In this document: positions 42,001 to 52,490 of the stretch, piece after piece
Layout of the letters: each line of letters starts with the position of its first letter
How positions within the stretch are numbered: the stretch's first letter is position 1
DNA from: Terebella lapidaria
Taxonomy: Eukaryota > Annelida > Polychaeta > Terebellida > Terebellidae
Direction: 5' to 3'
Length of the DNA: 64,000 nucleotides
NCBI GenBank assembly: GCA_949152475.1
Contig: OX424568.1
Location: 11,507,667-11,571,666 of the forward strand
Program-made: the position numbers and the translations under genes
The notes under the pieces: model-generated
What the model was told of the DNA's origin: nothing
Seen by the model: the letters and a program-made list of their open reading frames with translations, nothing else
Database searches by the model: none

Positions 42001-45000
42001 GGACCGGCTGTTAAGTCCACATGTGCTGACCAGCCACGGCAGTGGGGGACGCTGATTTTCATCCGGATCACACATTAGACAACGCAGTCCGGCCGGAATG
42101 ACCAGAACCCTGGCCCCACTTCTAAGAAGGGGGTCGTATTCTACATGCGTAGCATACTTTGTGGTTTTTAATTCCTATCATTACCATTGGATAAGGTCAA
42201 TACGCCATGCTATGGTGATTGTCTGGATCTGGACTCTGTCTGCGGGCAGGTCTGGACAACCGCCGGCTATTGATTTCATCATGTTTGGGATTCTCTGAAT
42301 TGGGCGCCGGCATGATGGGTTCGCCCCTAACCGTTGCGGTTATGGACCTGCCGGCATCTCGTCTAAATCTATTGGATCCGCGCTCCAGTGGTCGTTGTAT
42401 GGGCTCTGGACTTGACCGGTGCATTGCTATGTGGCCTTATTGTACGTTCGGGTTGCTAGTGGGCGCGTCATGAACGCCCACAGGGTGCTCAATTGTCTTT
42501 AGGGCTACCAGGGGCTATACCCGATCACCTTGTAAGCATACCAGCGGCTATGGGGAGTGTTTATACTCATGTTAAATCCATCTCAATTACTGAGTGGATT
42601 ATTCAAACCACAATTATGCGTGCATTTCGTGGAAACGCTATTCTTTCCCATTTGATCATACATTGAGATAAGTTTAGTGATATATCTTTTTCCTGGTGCA
42701 ATAGAAAATGAGAAATCGGGAGATTTTTTTCCTTTCGAAAGAGGGGTGTAGAAGATTGTGTTCATGTTATCAGAAGCCAGTGTGCCATGATCTACGAAAA
42801 ATGTAGGCAAACGGTGGTGAATTTATTTTCATCGCTGTTTGAGTGGTGGTAAATTTATTTTTATCGCTGCTGATTGATCATAATTGTAACATCCACAAGT
42901 AGATCGACTTCTGATACATTGTATGCAATCTTTATTCTGCTGGGGTGATTAAATTGACGTCATCGTCCGCCAGTGCGGCAGCGATAGCTAATGACTGATT
43001 TTAATTACTCTATGTGATTGTGGGATCCCAAGGGATGGCCTGTATTTAGGCCACCCATATACATGGCATGATAAGGAGTGACCGGGGGGAGATGCGTGTG
43101 TATGCATGAGCGTATAGTGAAAACGTAATTCGTTTGTTGGCCTGTATCGTTGATGCTAAGAATAGACGTTTCCACAGAGACGCCCTACATTGTTATGCGT
43201 GCAGAATTGCTGCCAGCTTTGATGCTGTATAAACGATGTAACCAGCGTTGGCTGGTCATTCGAGGGCTCAGCACTGGTTGAAGCAGATCTGCAGGTCTGA
43301 TTCCCAGTGCTTAGAGCAAAAGAGTGTTCGGATATGTCAGAGCAGTCTGACGGGGAAAGTAAGGGAGGGAAGGATCCTCCGGACAGTGATTATAAAATAC
43401 TGTCTGGAGATGAGTCATTTGAGAGTGGTAACACGCTTTCGGGAGGCCCCGACCCTAAGGATGATAGCCAAGAGGCAGTCTCCAAGGGCTGTAGCACGGG
43501 TTCTGAGGAATCCGACTCTGGCAGCGATGCTGAGAGTGTGATAGAGTGGATATCAAGATTCATTCGAGCTCGGAGATGCTTGCATCTCTTGGCGCGGATA
43601 AGGATTCTCGTCCGAAAACCTGTTCAGATGACCGCAGTCGTCCGAACACCGTGCCCGGCGGGAACCCTTCGGTGTCCACACCTGCGGAGTCGGGCCCGCT
43701 TGCCGATGGCGAGTCTGCGAACTGGTCAGATCGGGTAGATGCGGAATTGGCCGCATTCCAGACTGGTCCGGAGTTGCAGCCACCCGGCCTGGAGCAAGAA
43801 GCGAGCTCGGATGAGGGGTTTAAATCTCCAAGGGCACGCATATCCGGGCTAGGTAGATTGCCAAGAACCAGTGGGAGGCCCAACAACAACTAGAGGCCTC
43901 TAACCGCGGGCAATCTGCGCCTGTTCCCGGTGCGGGTACAGGCGGATGCCTCTAAGAAAAAGAGGAAGCATCGGAAGCACCCGAAGACCTCAGTCTCATG
44001 CGACTGTGCTCCTCTACCTGGGTCCAGACCAAAGTCCGGAGGATCCAAGGCGTCGACACCTTCGCAGGTGGCACTGGATGATCCTCTGCCAAGTCCGGAG
44101 GTTCTAACATGCCAAATCTTTCGGGAAGCGGTGCGGTCAGTACCTCCGCAGGGTCCAGACAAGCTAAGGGTCGTCCCCGAGGTAGGTCGCCCTTCCGGGC
44201 AACAAAAAGGGCCTCCTCCAGCAAAGACTCCGGCAAATCTAAGCTGTCCGGAGCTGCTGAGAGCGGATCCTCGCCAGTAGATGCGGCTCCCCGCCTGCCG
44301 AAGAAAGGAGAGTTCCGTATGGAGCTCCTCTGGAAGCAGGCCCGGGATGACGGACAGGAGGACCAGTTTCAAGAAGCATTGCTGGCCGGCTGGCAGAGCT
44401 TCTGCGATAAGCAGGAGCGAGAAGCAGCCAAACGCGCGAAGAGCGCACCTGGTCAAGCCAGGTCACAGTCCGGTCCGGGGGGGGGGGGGGGGCAAAAACA
44501 ACAGCCTTCCTCAGAGCAGCCACCCCTCAAGAGGCTGCGGTCCGAAATGGGCCCTGAACTGCCTGGTATGCAGCAGGGTGTGATGTTCCTTCCGCGTTAT
44601 GGCAGGGACGCCTACTCCTGCCACCCGGCGGAGGCTGATGCGACAGCTGACACACCTTTCATGAGGCCTCGTCCACTGACGGACGAGGAGCTTGTCGAGC
44701 TGCCACCGGTGACAGAACATGGGGTCCAGTGCGCCTTCTGTCGGAAGTCCCTGGACGGGTATGAGGACCCTCACAATGCCTTCACTCGTGATCGTTGGTA
44801 CCTTTCCACTACCCCTGGGTGAAGTTGTTTCTTTGTCGGCGGTGCTACCCTCGTGGCCTACGGGAGAGATACTTCCCCAGTTTGGATGCCTTGAACGCTC
44901 ACCGCCCGGGTGCACACCGCAGTGAGGGCCTTCGCACCGAAGGTGATGAAGCAGGGCCTATATTCAATTATGGATATATTCCACCTCAGGTGGCGCCGAT

Positions 45001-48000
45001 CTTGACCACGTCAGGATCGGCGAATAACCGTATCTTCTACTACGGTCCATGGCACTGCGCATAGCACGTCATAGATGATAGTTGGAAAGAGTCTGGATGC
45101 CTGCCCCCTGGGGTTTCACTGTATCGTGTCAGCAGGCTCGAGCTTGGCAGCTCGCCTGACGGCCACAGCAGAAGCCATCCGAAAACCGCTAGAATCCAAC
45201 TCAGGGGAAGAACGGACTCAGATCACGACGGTTGCGTCTGAGATGCGGCAAATTGCATCACGGACAAGCGTGGCCTCGCCCAAGCGGCATGCCTAGCCAG
45301 TGATTAAGGGGAAGAGCACATCCTCCGCAACTGCTCTGGGAAGGCGGCCCCTCTTCAGTCACTGAACATGTTCACGGACGAGGCGTATCCGAGCTTGCTG
45401 AAGGTGACGGTCCCTGCGGGTCCGTCAGAGGGACGTGTGGTGGCAGACACCGCCGCTCCCTCGAGCTCAACGACTGGGGCCCAGCCTAAGGTCTCCAGCA
45501 TGGCACCCACCAGTGCAAGCGAGTCCGGATGTGCACCACCTCTCTCGAGGTCGGCGTCCGCTCCAGTTCTCTCGCCCATTATTCTGTAACAATGGTCTTA
45601 CGTCATTTCCTTCATATCTCGTGCTCCAGGACTATAAATATTCTGAAGCCGTGTGGTTCAGTGGAGTTGTCTCAGAGCTGAGCAATACGAGAGAACGACG
45701 GAGGGCTCGACCATGAGTCCAACGTCCTCACTCGTCGGCTAAGGCCTGCGAAGGCCCTATGAACAATTCTCATAGGGGGCCCAGGTTGGTGGAACCGTTG
45801 CTGACTCGGGGGCTCACGCCCTGTGGATCACCGGTCTCCCGTCTGGGATGGTGCGACACAGGCTTTGGTAGACCGTCGGGCTGTCCGGGGTTCTATCCCC
45901 GTGGCAGTGCCATCGGCGAGGCCGGACCAGCAACATGCCCACGTGCGCGAGTTCAGTGGTGCCGCTCCTATGGCATCATGTCATGTACTCAGTGTGACTT
46001 GGGATGTTCGCCGAACTGTGCCACAAATATGCGCTCCTATGTACTATGCATGTTGTATATGATGTTGTTGATGATGAAGGTGATGGTGATGTGTTATGAT
46101 GTGATTATGATGTGGCGGCCGCCACATGACGGACGGACTCGTCCGGATGGACTGTTACCTGGTTGTAGCTCTAGTAATTACCGACGCCCGCCGCGTGCGC
46201 CCTGTGCGCCGCGGGCGCCGCGGGCGCCGAACGTTACATTTAGTTAGTCTGAACAAAGGTATTATGATATTACCATCATTTTATCGCTGCAGAACATTTA
46301 CAGTAACTTATACCCTCGTCCTCTATTGAACCTTCATGATGTGTACTTCAACCATATATTCTCATTACAGAATGCACATATCCAGTGTGCACTGAAGAAG
46401 CGCAATGGGAATTTGTTATCGATTATTATCAGGATTCAGCCGTCGAGGAATGTGCGGCTGTCTGCAAAACGACTCCATACAGCACTACATTCTTTGCAGT
46501 GCGGGTAAGCGTTCTCAGCTTCGGTCATATATTGGTACTGAAAACTACGGAAGACCGTTTGTGCCAGGTGTGAAAATATATTTAAGTGGCGGCCGCCACA
46601 TAATTATCTGGCGGCCGCCACTTAATTATCTGGCGGACGCCACTTAATTATCTGGCGGCTGCTACTCATTAAGTGCTTTAACACAGCATTTTGGTCTATC
46701 TATAGAAGTTCATTTTAAAATAAAATAAAATTTACATTTTATTTGAGATACATTATCGATATACTAAGTCGATATTATCAAGTTACTAACCCGGGATTTA
46801 AAAAACAAATCTTCCCCCCCCCCCCCCTCCTCTTCGAATACCAGCATCCCATAGGAGTGGTGCGCGTTAGTCACATGCGACTCTGATCGGTCAATGCCGA
46901 TTTATACTGTAACATATATGGCCCAAGAATGCCTCAATAAAATTAACGAATATTTGTTTGGGGGATGAAATGTACATATTTTCATGTCATTGATTGGTAT
47001 TATGGACCATAGGGCAACTTTCAATACATAATCCATAGGGGAAAAGAACTAAGAAGAAAGGACACACAATATTAATCAGATAATTTGACGAATATTTGTC
47101 ACCACCATCGAATATGCACTGTTTTTATTTGTTTCCTTTAACCTGTATATCGATGGTTGCAACCATAATTTCAGAGGGCCCAGTTGCCATGGCCACAACA
47201 AATAACATGAATTCATTGATGATTCCTATATAGTGCTAAGTGAGAAAGTTCAATTTTGTAGAATAATTTGCATGCCAACAACCCCACCCCCCTCCCCACA
47301 ATACCCCATATATCATTGTCTCATTAAAAACAGTATTGTCATTAATACAGTATGTCACGACTTTTATTTGGATACTACGGCCTAATTAGCTGTATGTATA
47401 TTGCTTTACAAGAATCTCCTCATATTTCAAGCCACGTCCTACAGATAATTATGTGGCGGCCGCCAGATAATTATGTGGTGGCCGCCAGATAATTAAGTGG
47501 CAGCCGCCAGATAATTATGTGGCGGCCGCCAGATAATTAAGTGGCGGCCGCCAGATAAATATATTTTCACACCTTTCATTTTCTGGCCTCTACGGGCTTC
47601 CGTAAAAAACAATAACCAGTGTTTTAATAACAATAATCAATGTTTTAATAACACTACCAACACTGTGTACACACAGAGGAATGGCAATTACGCAAATACG
47701 GCTAAGTGTTACTGTGTTGACTCCCCACCGGAGACAACAGTGAGTGGATGTGGTTGGACGTGCGCAGGTCAGCCTTGTGGCGGCAACTACAACAATGAAC
47801 AAGTGTACAGTGTCTACGCGGGTAATTGTGATTAATCAAACACGCGTTGCACAATATTTTCTCCTAAATCATTACAATTTGTACATCTGCATATTTAAAT
47901 ATACTCTACTGTATTCGAGGAGATATTATTCCCATTCAGTATGTGCAGAAGGCATGTATGGCTCCTCTTGTGCATCGGCTTGCTCTGGATTCTGCTTCGA

Positions 48001-49070
48001 TGGGGTTTGTGACTTCCTGTCTGGAGACTGTCCCTGGGGTTGTGGGGATGGTTACCATGGTACCCAGTGTGACTTGGTATGTTCGCCGAACTGCGCCACC
48101 AATAAATGCAGCCAGCAGGACGCTGAATGTGATGGTGGGTGTAAAGATGGATGGCACACACCCCAGTGTACAGAACCGTGTTCCACAAATTGCAAGAATA
48201 CAGGATGTGACATCAATGATGGTGCCTGTGATGGAGGATGTGCTGACGGGTGGTACACTCCACTGTGTACAGAGCAGTGTTCCCGAAACTGCAATGAAAC
48301 ATCCTGTCACAATGTAAATGGATCCTGTGTGTTTGGCTGCAATGCAGGATGGTACTCCCTCGACTGCACAAAAGAATGTTCGGCAAACTGTGCAGCTCTG
48401 ACGTGTGATATGAACACAGGACATTGTGATGGTGGATGTAAGAGTGGTTGGTATTCACTTCAGTGCACACTGGCGTGTTCAGAGCACTGTGTAGATAGCT
48501 CATGTAGTGTGCAGAAGGGCATATGTCATGATGGTTGTCAGTCTGGTTGGTACACTCCACAATGCACAGAACGTTGTCTGGAGGAATGTAAACATGGATG
48601 TGATGTAAACACAGGCGAATGCATATGTGAAAACATAGGTAGGTGAAAATGAGGTATTTACCCATAATAGTGTTTATACTATAAATATTTCTCACAGTGC
48701 CAAAGGAAGAATTGCTCCAGCAAGTGTACCCTCTTTTTGTGTTTCTGTAGACAACAACAACCTTCCTGTGTGGATTTGGCCAGTCCAAGTGCTCTCCGTG
48801 GTGGTCGGAGCAGTTCTTGGCAGTCTTTTCACACACTACATACCGAGGTGGAAGCTGGACAAGACATCGAACACGTCCACAACTGCACAAGATGGTGACG
48901 TCAGAAGCTATGAGAATCACTGGGTTAGCACACAGAATAATGCACTCAAGAATGTTCTGGACCACAGCAGAGAAACATTGCGATTTGACGATGTGACTGA
49001 TCCTAGGTATGAGGAGCTGAAAGAGCGTCAGGAACGTGGCCCGGCCGTGTATGATGCTCTAGAAGCATGA
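33058..49070 (+). CDS. Gene C: WSC-like/EGF-repeat receptor with ITAM-like tail (complete frame)
   Basis: Exons 33,058-33,115, 46,371-46,504, 47,677-47,821, 47,940-48,638 and 48,751-49,070 join in one 451-codon frame. Residues 1-19 are a signal peptide and about 20-110 a WSC-like domain (CTYPVC...VEEC-x3-C, CYC, GGNYN...YSVYAG). About 113-345 hold a lead VCAEGMYG, six 33-residue EGF-like units and a half unit ending CENIG. A membrane helix lies at about 352-373, and the tail carries Y432EEL and Y446DAL, ten residues apart. It is likely a type I surface receptor that recruits SH2 kinases when clustered, by analogy to Draper/MEGF10. Intron 1 is 13 kb and full of elements. A second upstream block at 37,498 raises the possibility that the signal exon belongs to a different duplicate. 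Confidence 0.75.
33344..33382 (+). repeat. GAAT microsatellite
   Basis: About ten perfect 4-bp units in intron 1 of gene C. Confidence 0.9.
33383..34189. other. Intron 1 DNA of gene C with short direct repeats
   Basis: No gene. ACATGTCCCCAATCTC followed by CTAAATGATGTCCTTATGCA occurs at about 33,935 and 34,047, and CCCAATTTCTACCTTGCTGA occurs at about 33,989 and 34,181. This looks like a split or partly duplicated 100-190-bp block. Confidence 0.55.
34583..35342. mobile_element. Transib-like non-autonomous DNA transposon
   Basis: 760 bp with perfect 52-bp terminal inverted repeats beginning CACTGTGGTGATACTGG, flanked by the 5-bp duplication CCTGT. The orthologous site in element III (about 42,475-42,490, opposite strand) has a single CCTGT and no insert, which confirms both ends. 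Transib elements are known for 5-bp target duplications and CACWRTG-type ends. No transposase is encoded. Each TIR contains a 22-bp perfect palindrome built on CTAACGATCGTTAG. Inside are at least three AGATTCCCTAACGA repeats (34,805-34,875). Confidence 0.8.
36766..37497 (-). repeat. Element IV LTR
   Basis: 732 bp, TGTGAAGTTCGACG...AAAATCGCCACA on the plus strand. The outer end shares AATCGCCACA with element I's LTR. The sequence next to it resumes gene-array DNA. Confidence 0.8.
37498..37717 (+). repeat. Orphan copy of the gene B upstream block
   Basis: It matches 5,118-5,290 closely (AGATACAGGACAGGGATTGG, TCACGAGCACGTCATCACGA). A 30-odd-bp insert near 37,545-37,577 forms a hairpin (AAGGATC...GATCCTT). 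It is trapped between the LTRs of elements IV and III, and no signal-peptide exon follows. Confidence 0.85.
37870..42060 (+). pseudogene. Element III gag-pol remnant
   Basis: The gag linker region (DECGYEEYDFGTAQMIAHCA) resembles element I's gag. A protease (FLVDSGSEVTLVATR), reverse transcriptase (CMDYCKLNDATRKDSYPL, FCALDLASRYWQVEM, YIDD), RNase H (FILDTDASNFALGG) and integrase (HLGIRRTVHRLQQCFHWPG, HSDQGTQFES) follow in normal order. The sequence supplies the reverse-transcriptase sequence of this family that I do not find in element I. It is a broken fossil. Confidence 0.85.
41960..43306 (+). other. Element III pol-ORF3 spacer
   Basis: Non-coding. It is the reverse complement of spacer DNA in elements I and IV (GGTTTCTAACGGCAGGAAACC, AGAAGGGGGTCGTATTCTAC). 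It contains the empty site for the Transib-like insert near 42,480. Confidence 0.7.
43307..45589 (+). pseudogene. Element III third-ORF remnant with zinc-finger-like region
   Basis: The acidic N-terminal part (MSEQSDG...DSDYKILSGDESFES) and EMLASLG block resemble element I. Downstream, near 44,100-45,060, are basic Ser/Pro-rich sequence and a Cys/His region (VQCAFCRKSL, FLCRRCYPRG, LDALNAHRPGAH), loosely like the finger region of element II's third ORF. It is interrupted by several breaks. A G run lies at 44,477-44,492. Confidence 0.6.
45590..46238 (+). repeat. Element III 3' LTR, partial
   Basis: It matches the reverse complement of element IV's LTR (GATCACCGGTCTCC, GACCGTCGGGCTGTCC, TGTACTATGCATGTTGTATA, CCGACGCCCGCCGCGTGCGC). 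It carries an extra host-like segment at 45,983-46,029 and a GTGGCGGCCGCCAC palindrome at about 46,111-46,126. Confidence 0.8.
45983..46029 (+). other. EGF-exon fragment inside the element III LTR
   Basis: CAGTGTGACTTGG, then ATGTTCGCCGAACTG and GCCAC match the first-to-second EGF unit of genes B and C with about three mismatches in 40 bp, in sense orientation. It would read QCDLGCSPNCATN. It replaces about 30 bp of LTR sequence that is present in element IV. Confidence 0.75.
46546..47604. mobile_element. Fold-back type inverted-repeat element in intron 2 of gene C
   Basis: About 1.06 kb absent from gene B's 89-bp intron 2. The ends are inverted: TACGGAAG...GGTGTGAAAATATATTTA at the left and its inverse at the right, ending CTTCCGTA. 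Inside both ends lie tandem about 21-bp units of GGCGGCCGCCA plus TAATTA: four at the left (46,586-46,665) and five at the right (47,449-47,560). The middle is non-coding, with a poly-C run near 46,813. The superfamily is unknown. Confidence 0.75.
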
Positions 49071-49089
49071 GAACATACGTACAAATGTG

Positions 49090-49760
49090 GTACCATGTGC
49101 ATTATATGGTACAACAAGAAATAAGTTGAACCCTCAAACGGTCTACATGAGAGATTATACATTGTATATTCTGATTACATGTATGTTTTTTGGTTTTCAT
49201 TGTATAATTCAATAAATCGCCATGAGTACACGTCGTTGAGTTCTTTCTTTTGGGGGTCATTCTTTTAAAATCATACTTAGATTGTGTCAATTTTAGTGGT
49301 GCGTCTTGTTTTGAATATCTGTTCCATAAGGACATAATTTAATGGTCATTCGTGGCAATTCAATCAGGGATATTGCTTTAGGTGAGTCACCAATTTTTGT
49401 ATCCACTAGCTCCGGATCTGTTTTGGAGCTCTGGGCAAGCGGATATCATTTCACTTTGAAACATATAAGATCATGTTCTACAAAGAAAGAAACTAACCAC
49501 ATGAACATTTGATTACATGTGATATGAGTTCATTGGGGATGAGATATTCTAGCTTGAAATTGGAAATATGACAGCTCTCCATCTGTCAAAAGATTTTTCC
49601 ATTCGGTCTGTAATGATAAAATCGAACGCAATTGAATGGACATAGTGTAGATTTCAGCCCTCTTAGCCTTGCTATATTATATTTCTTTGTTCATACTCAT
49701 ATCCACTCCATTCCCTTTATGTGTACATATTATGCAGAATTATATATAATAGTAGTCACT
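49090..49760 (+). repeat. Segmental duplication, right copy
   Basis: Matches 4,448-5,117 (AACCCTCAAACGGTCTACAT, GAGTACACGTCGTTGAGTTC). The match stops just where gene B's upstream block would begin, so the array ends here. Confidence 0.75.
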
Positions 49761-52490
49761 GGTGTAATTTCGTATTTTGTGGAAAACTTAGCTTTTAGTT
49801 GAGTACTTGACTTTGTACTTGACTTTCACACTTAGGAATGATACGTTTCATGTAGAAATATGTGCTGAAATACATAAACTCATTCTCAACCTTGTGCTGG
49901 AAAAATATCATATTTCCAGGATACCACCGAAAAGGCCACATGGTTTGTAAACAGAAGTAAATATACGCGGGTACGTAGTTCTATGTACACGCGGTATACC
50001 GCTCCATTACCCGTGTTTATTGTTGAATCCGATGTGTCAGATATAATATAGATATATGGGTTATGTAGAGATATGATAACCTTGACCAATTCCCTGGAGC
50101 CCCATTGCCAATGCCAGTATTTTATCAGCAGTAAGAAAAATGGCTAAATAATGTGCCCCAAAGACCAAACTTCCTGACATTGATCACAAAGACCACTGCG
50201 ATTGATGAATTGGGAAATCTATGTTGGAAGTTGGAACCGAGTTGGTGGATTCTTTTTTTGCTTTTGGGCTGTCGCTTGTATCGTCTCAGCCACCATGCAT
50301 CGACCACTGGCGGATTTAGGGGGGTGCACCCGGCACGCACATCCCCCCACCCCTATTGGGCGCATGAAAAAAAGAGGAAAAAGAGAAGAAGAAAAATGAG
50401 AGCGAGAAGCTATAGGAAATGGGCGCATGCACTTACATGTACTTCATGGAATAAAGAAAATATAAGTGTAATTTTACTTCACCCGGAGGGGGGGGGGATT
50501 GCAGCTCCAAAATATATTTTCAACAAAAACAATCTGTGACTCAGACATATGTTAAGGTGCATTTACAGCGTTCCATATAGGCCATTGGGTTATGTGACAT
50601 CTAAATACGTATAGTGACAATGTTCAGTTTTGGGATAAATGAACTTAAATACCAGCAATATTTGCATGCATGTGTGGAATGAAAAATAATCAGAGCCAGA
50701 GAGAGCTCAGAATCAACCACAGAAAATGAAAAAAAAAACTCTGGCTTCTGGTGCCATTGAGTGGGCTCAAGACCCCACGCCGTATAGTCTAATCCTTCGC
50801 TTCACTTGGTCCCTTGACTCCTCACTCCACCACCACCCCCCCCCCCCTTACCCCCAATAATAAGTCTAGTCCGACATACTTGAGTTCATACAAAAACTAT
50901 CAATAAATACACACAGGGGTTATATTTCCTGGATGTCGGCATAACTTTGAATATTTATAATTGTATCTCATCATTATTATCAAAGGATTGACCATCGGGT
51001 GAATATTATAGAGTCCTAGAATAGTCATCTGAAGTAAAATTCTACTTCTTGATTTCACAAGGTACAGCTGTCAATTACACCTTAGAAAACCATCTTGGAG
51101 ACACTAAATTCTGACAAATTTCTCCTGGGGGGGGGGGGGAGGGCGTGTGCTCTCGGGGGCGCCGTAAAGCTCCCACACCGCATGAGGCTTCGCTCCCTAC
51201 GCTCACTCGCACTGTCTCGAGGTTATGTGCCGAAAATTGTCTAAGTCCAATTTTTTTTTCAAAGGGTGAAAATTTTTTTTGCCTAGAAATTGCCCAAAGA
51301 AAGTGGGAGAATCTAGATATGGGAGTAGGCCTATGGTGACTTCCCACGACACGATTTTGTTCTTGCGTTCAATTTAGTCGTGATATCCGCCCCCGAATTG
51401 TGTTAAATCTACCTGTTTTTTTCTCGTTTCTACCTCGTTTTCTTCGTTAATTCTAATAATTGTTTCAACGAGCTACATACGATGCTTCGACAACAAAAAT
51501 AACAACTATGGAACAAATTTGAACGTGAAAATGTATGCAATATTCGCAGCAAAAAAATAATTGCATGACATTTGGCCTAAATATCACAATAAATAATCAA
51601 CTATCCGTACTTTCACTTCGTATGTATGTTTCAGAACATGAGTAAATTTGAAAAATTGCTAAATCCATGTTCAATCCACAAGAGATTTCTACATTTCTAT
51701 GACAAATAATACTATGAAATAGTGGTCAATACACTAATGCGTTATGATTTGGCTAACACAGCATAACGTACTACTTGTGGGCTGAGAATGGGGTACTTTT
51801 TCAAATTCATGAAGGCTATCATTGTTATTCCACTAATATAAATGAATATTTACATACAACAAGAAATGCCTGTTTTTCAAATAAGACTTTTTTCCAAACC
51901 AAATATATATTTTGTTCATTTGTGGAGAATGAAACCCGACGGCCAATTCATATGTATCACAGTATCAGTGAATGAATACGTCAATTTATTTCACCAAATA
52001 TTCAGACCAATCGAGGCTATTTGTGGTCAAGATCGAGGTCAAGTCAATTCGCCATATATGATTTCCCATATGCTCAACATCACACGAAGCAGCGTAAGAA
52101 TTTTTATCTGATTATATTGCAAAGTCCATTTATTTGTTATGATTAGGTCTCGTCAGCAAATGTGTTTTTGTTTGTTCTTGTTTTAATAACAACTCTTGGT
52201 AAACCATCTCACAGATAGCCCACAGTGCAGTCAGATAGATGGTGCCAAAAAAACAATGTTTTTTACTATCAAATTAATAAGTGATCATTAGTTGTAAAAA
52301 TACTTATTCACCGAATATGTGTGAACCACACATTACTTATGCCATTTATCATGATTGAAAATATCAAGAAATAGTTCATATCAAGTTTCAAAACTATTGG
52401 TTTGACAAAGTAGGACCATATTTATAATCTGATGATTCATGAAAAATTTAACAACCAATAGTCAGTGTCAAATAAATTGATGCATATATT
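49761..52490. other. Intergenic DNA between the receptor array and the kinase gene
   Basis: AT-rich. Degenerate repeat pieces lie at about 50,300-50,400 (GGCGGATTTAGGGGGGTGCA) and 51,120-51,300 (poly-G, then GCATGAGGCTTCGCTCCC). G/C runs occur at 50,489 and 50,838. No ORF here shows a domain or splice context. Confidence 0.45.

Larger units (their letters stand above)
37718..46238 (+). mobile_element. Element III: old, broken Ty3/gypsy-class element, family of element I
   Basis: It starts with a partial LTR (37,718 to about 37,850, TGTGGCGATAATGCCC) and ends with a partial LTR (about 45,590-46,238). Between them are remnants of gag, protease, reverse transcriptase, RNase H, integrase, spacer and third ORF. 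It is much decayed, with of the order of a dozen breaks. Neither LTR is full length and no target duplication is visible, so its borders were rearranged. Gene-array DNA resumes at 46,239, matching 6,223 of gene B. Confidence 0.85.

Noticed and set aside
44109-44822. A separate host gene rich in Ser, Arg and Lys
   Set aside because: It lies between element III's spacer and 3' LTR in the same orientation and continues the acidic third ORF, so it belongs to the element.
47449-47560. CRISPR-like spaced repeats
   Set aside because: The units are about 21-bp palindromes with near-identical TAATTA-type linkers, so there are no unique spacers, and the setting is an animal intron.
50153-50539. 128-codon ORF in the intergenic region
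   Set aside because: It runs through Lys/Arg-rich low-complexity and a degenerate repeat. No domain.
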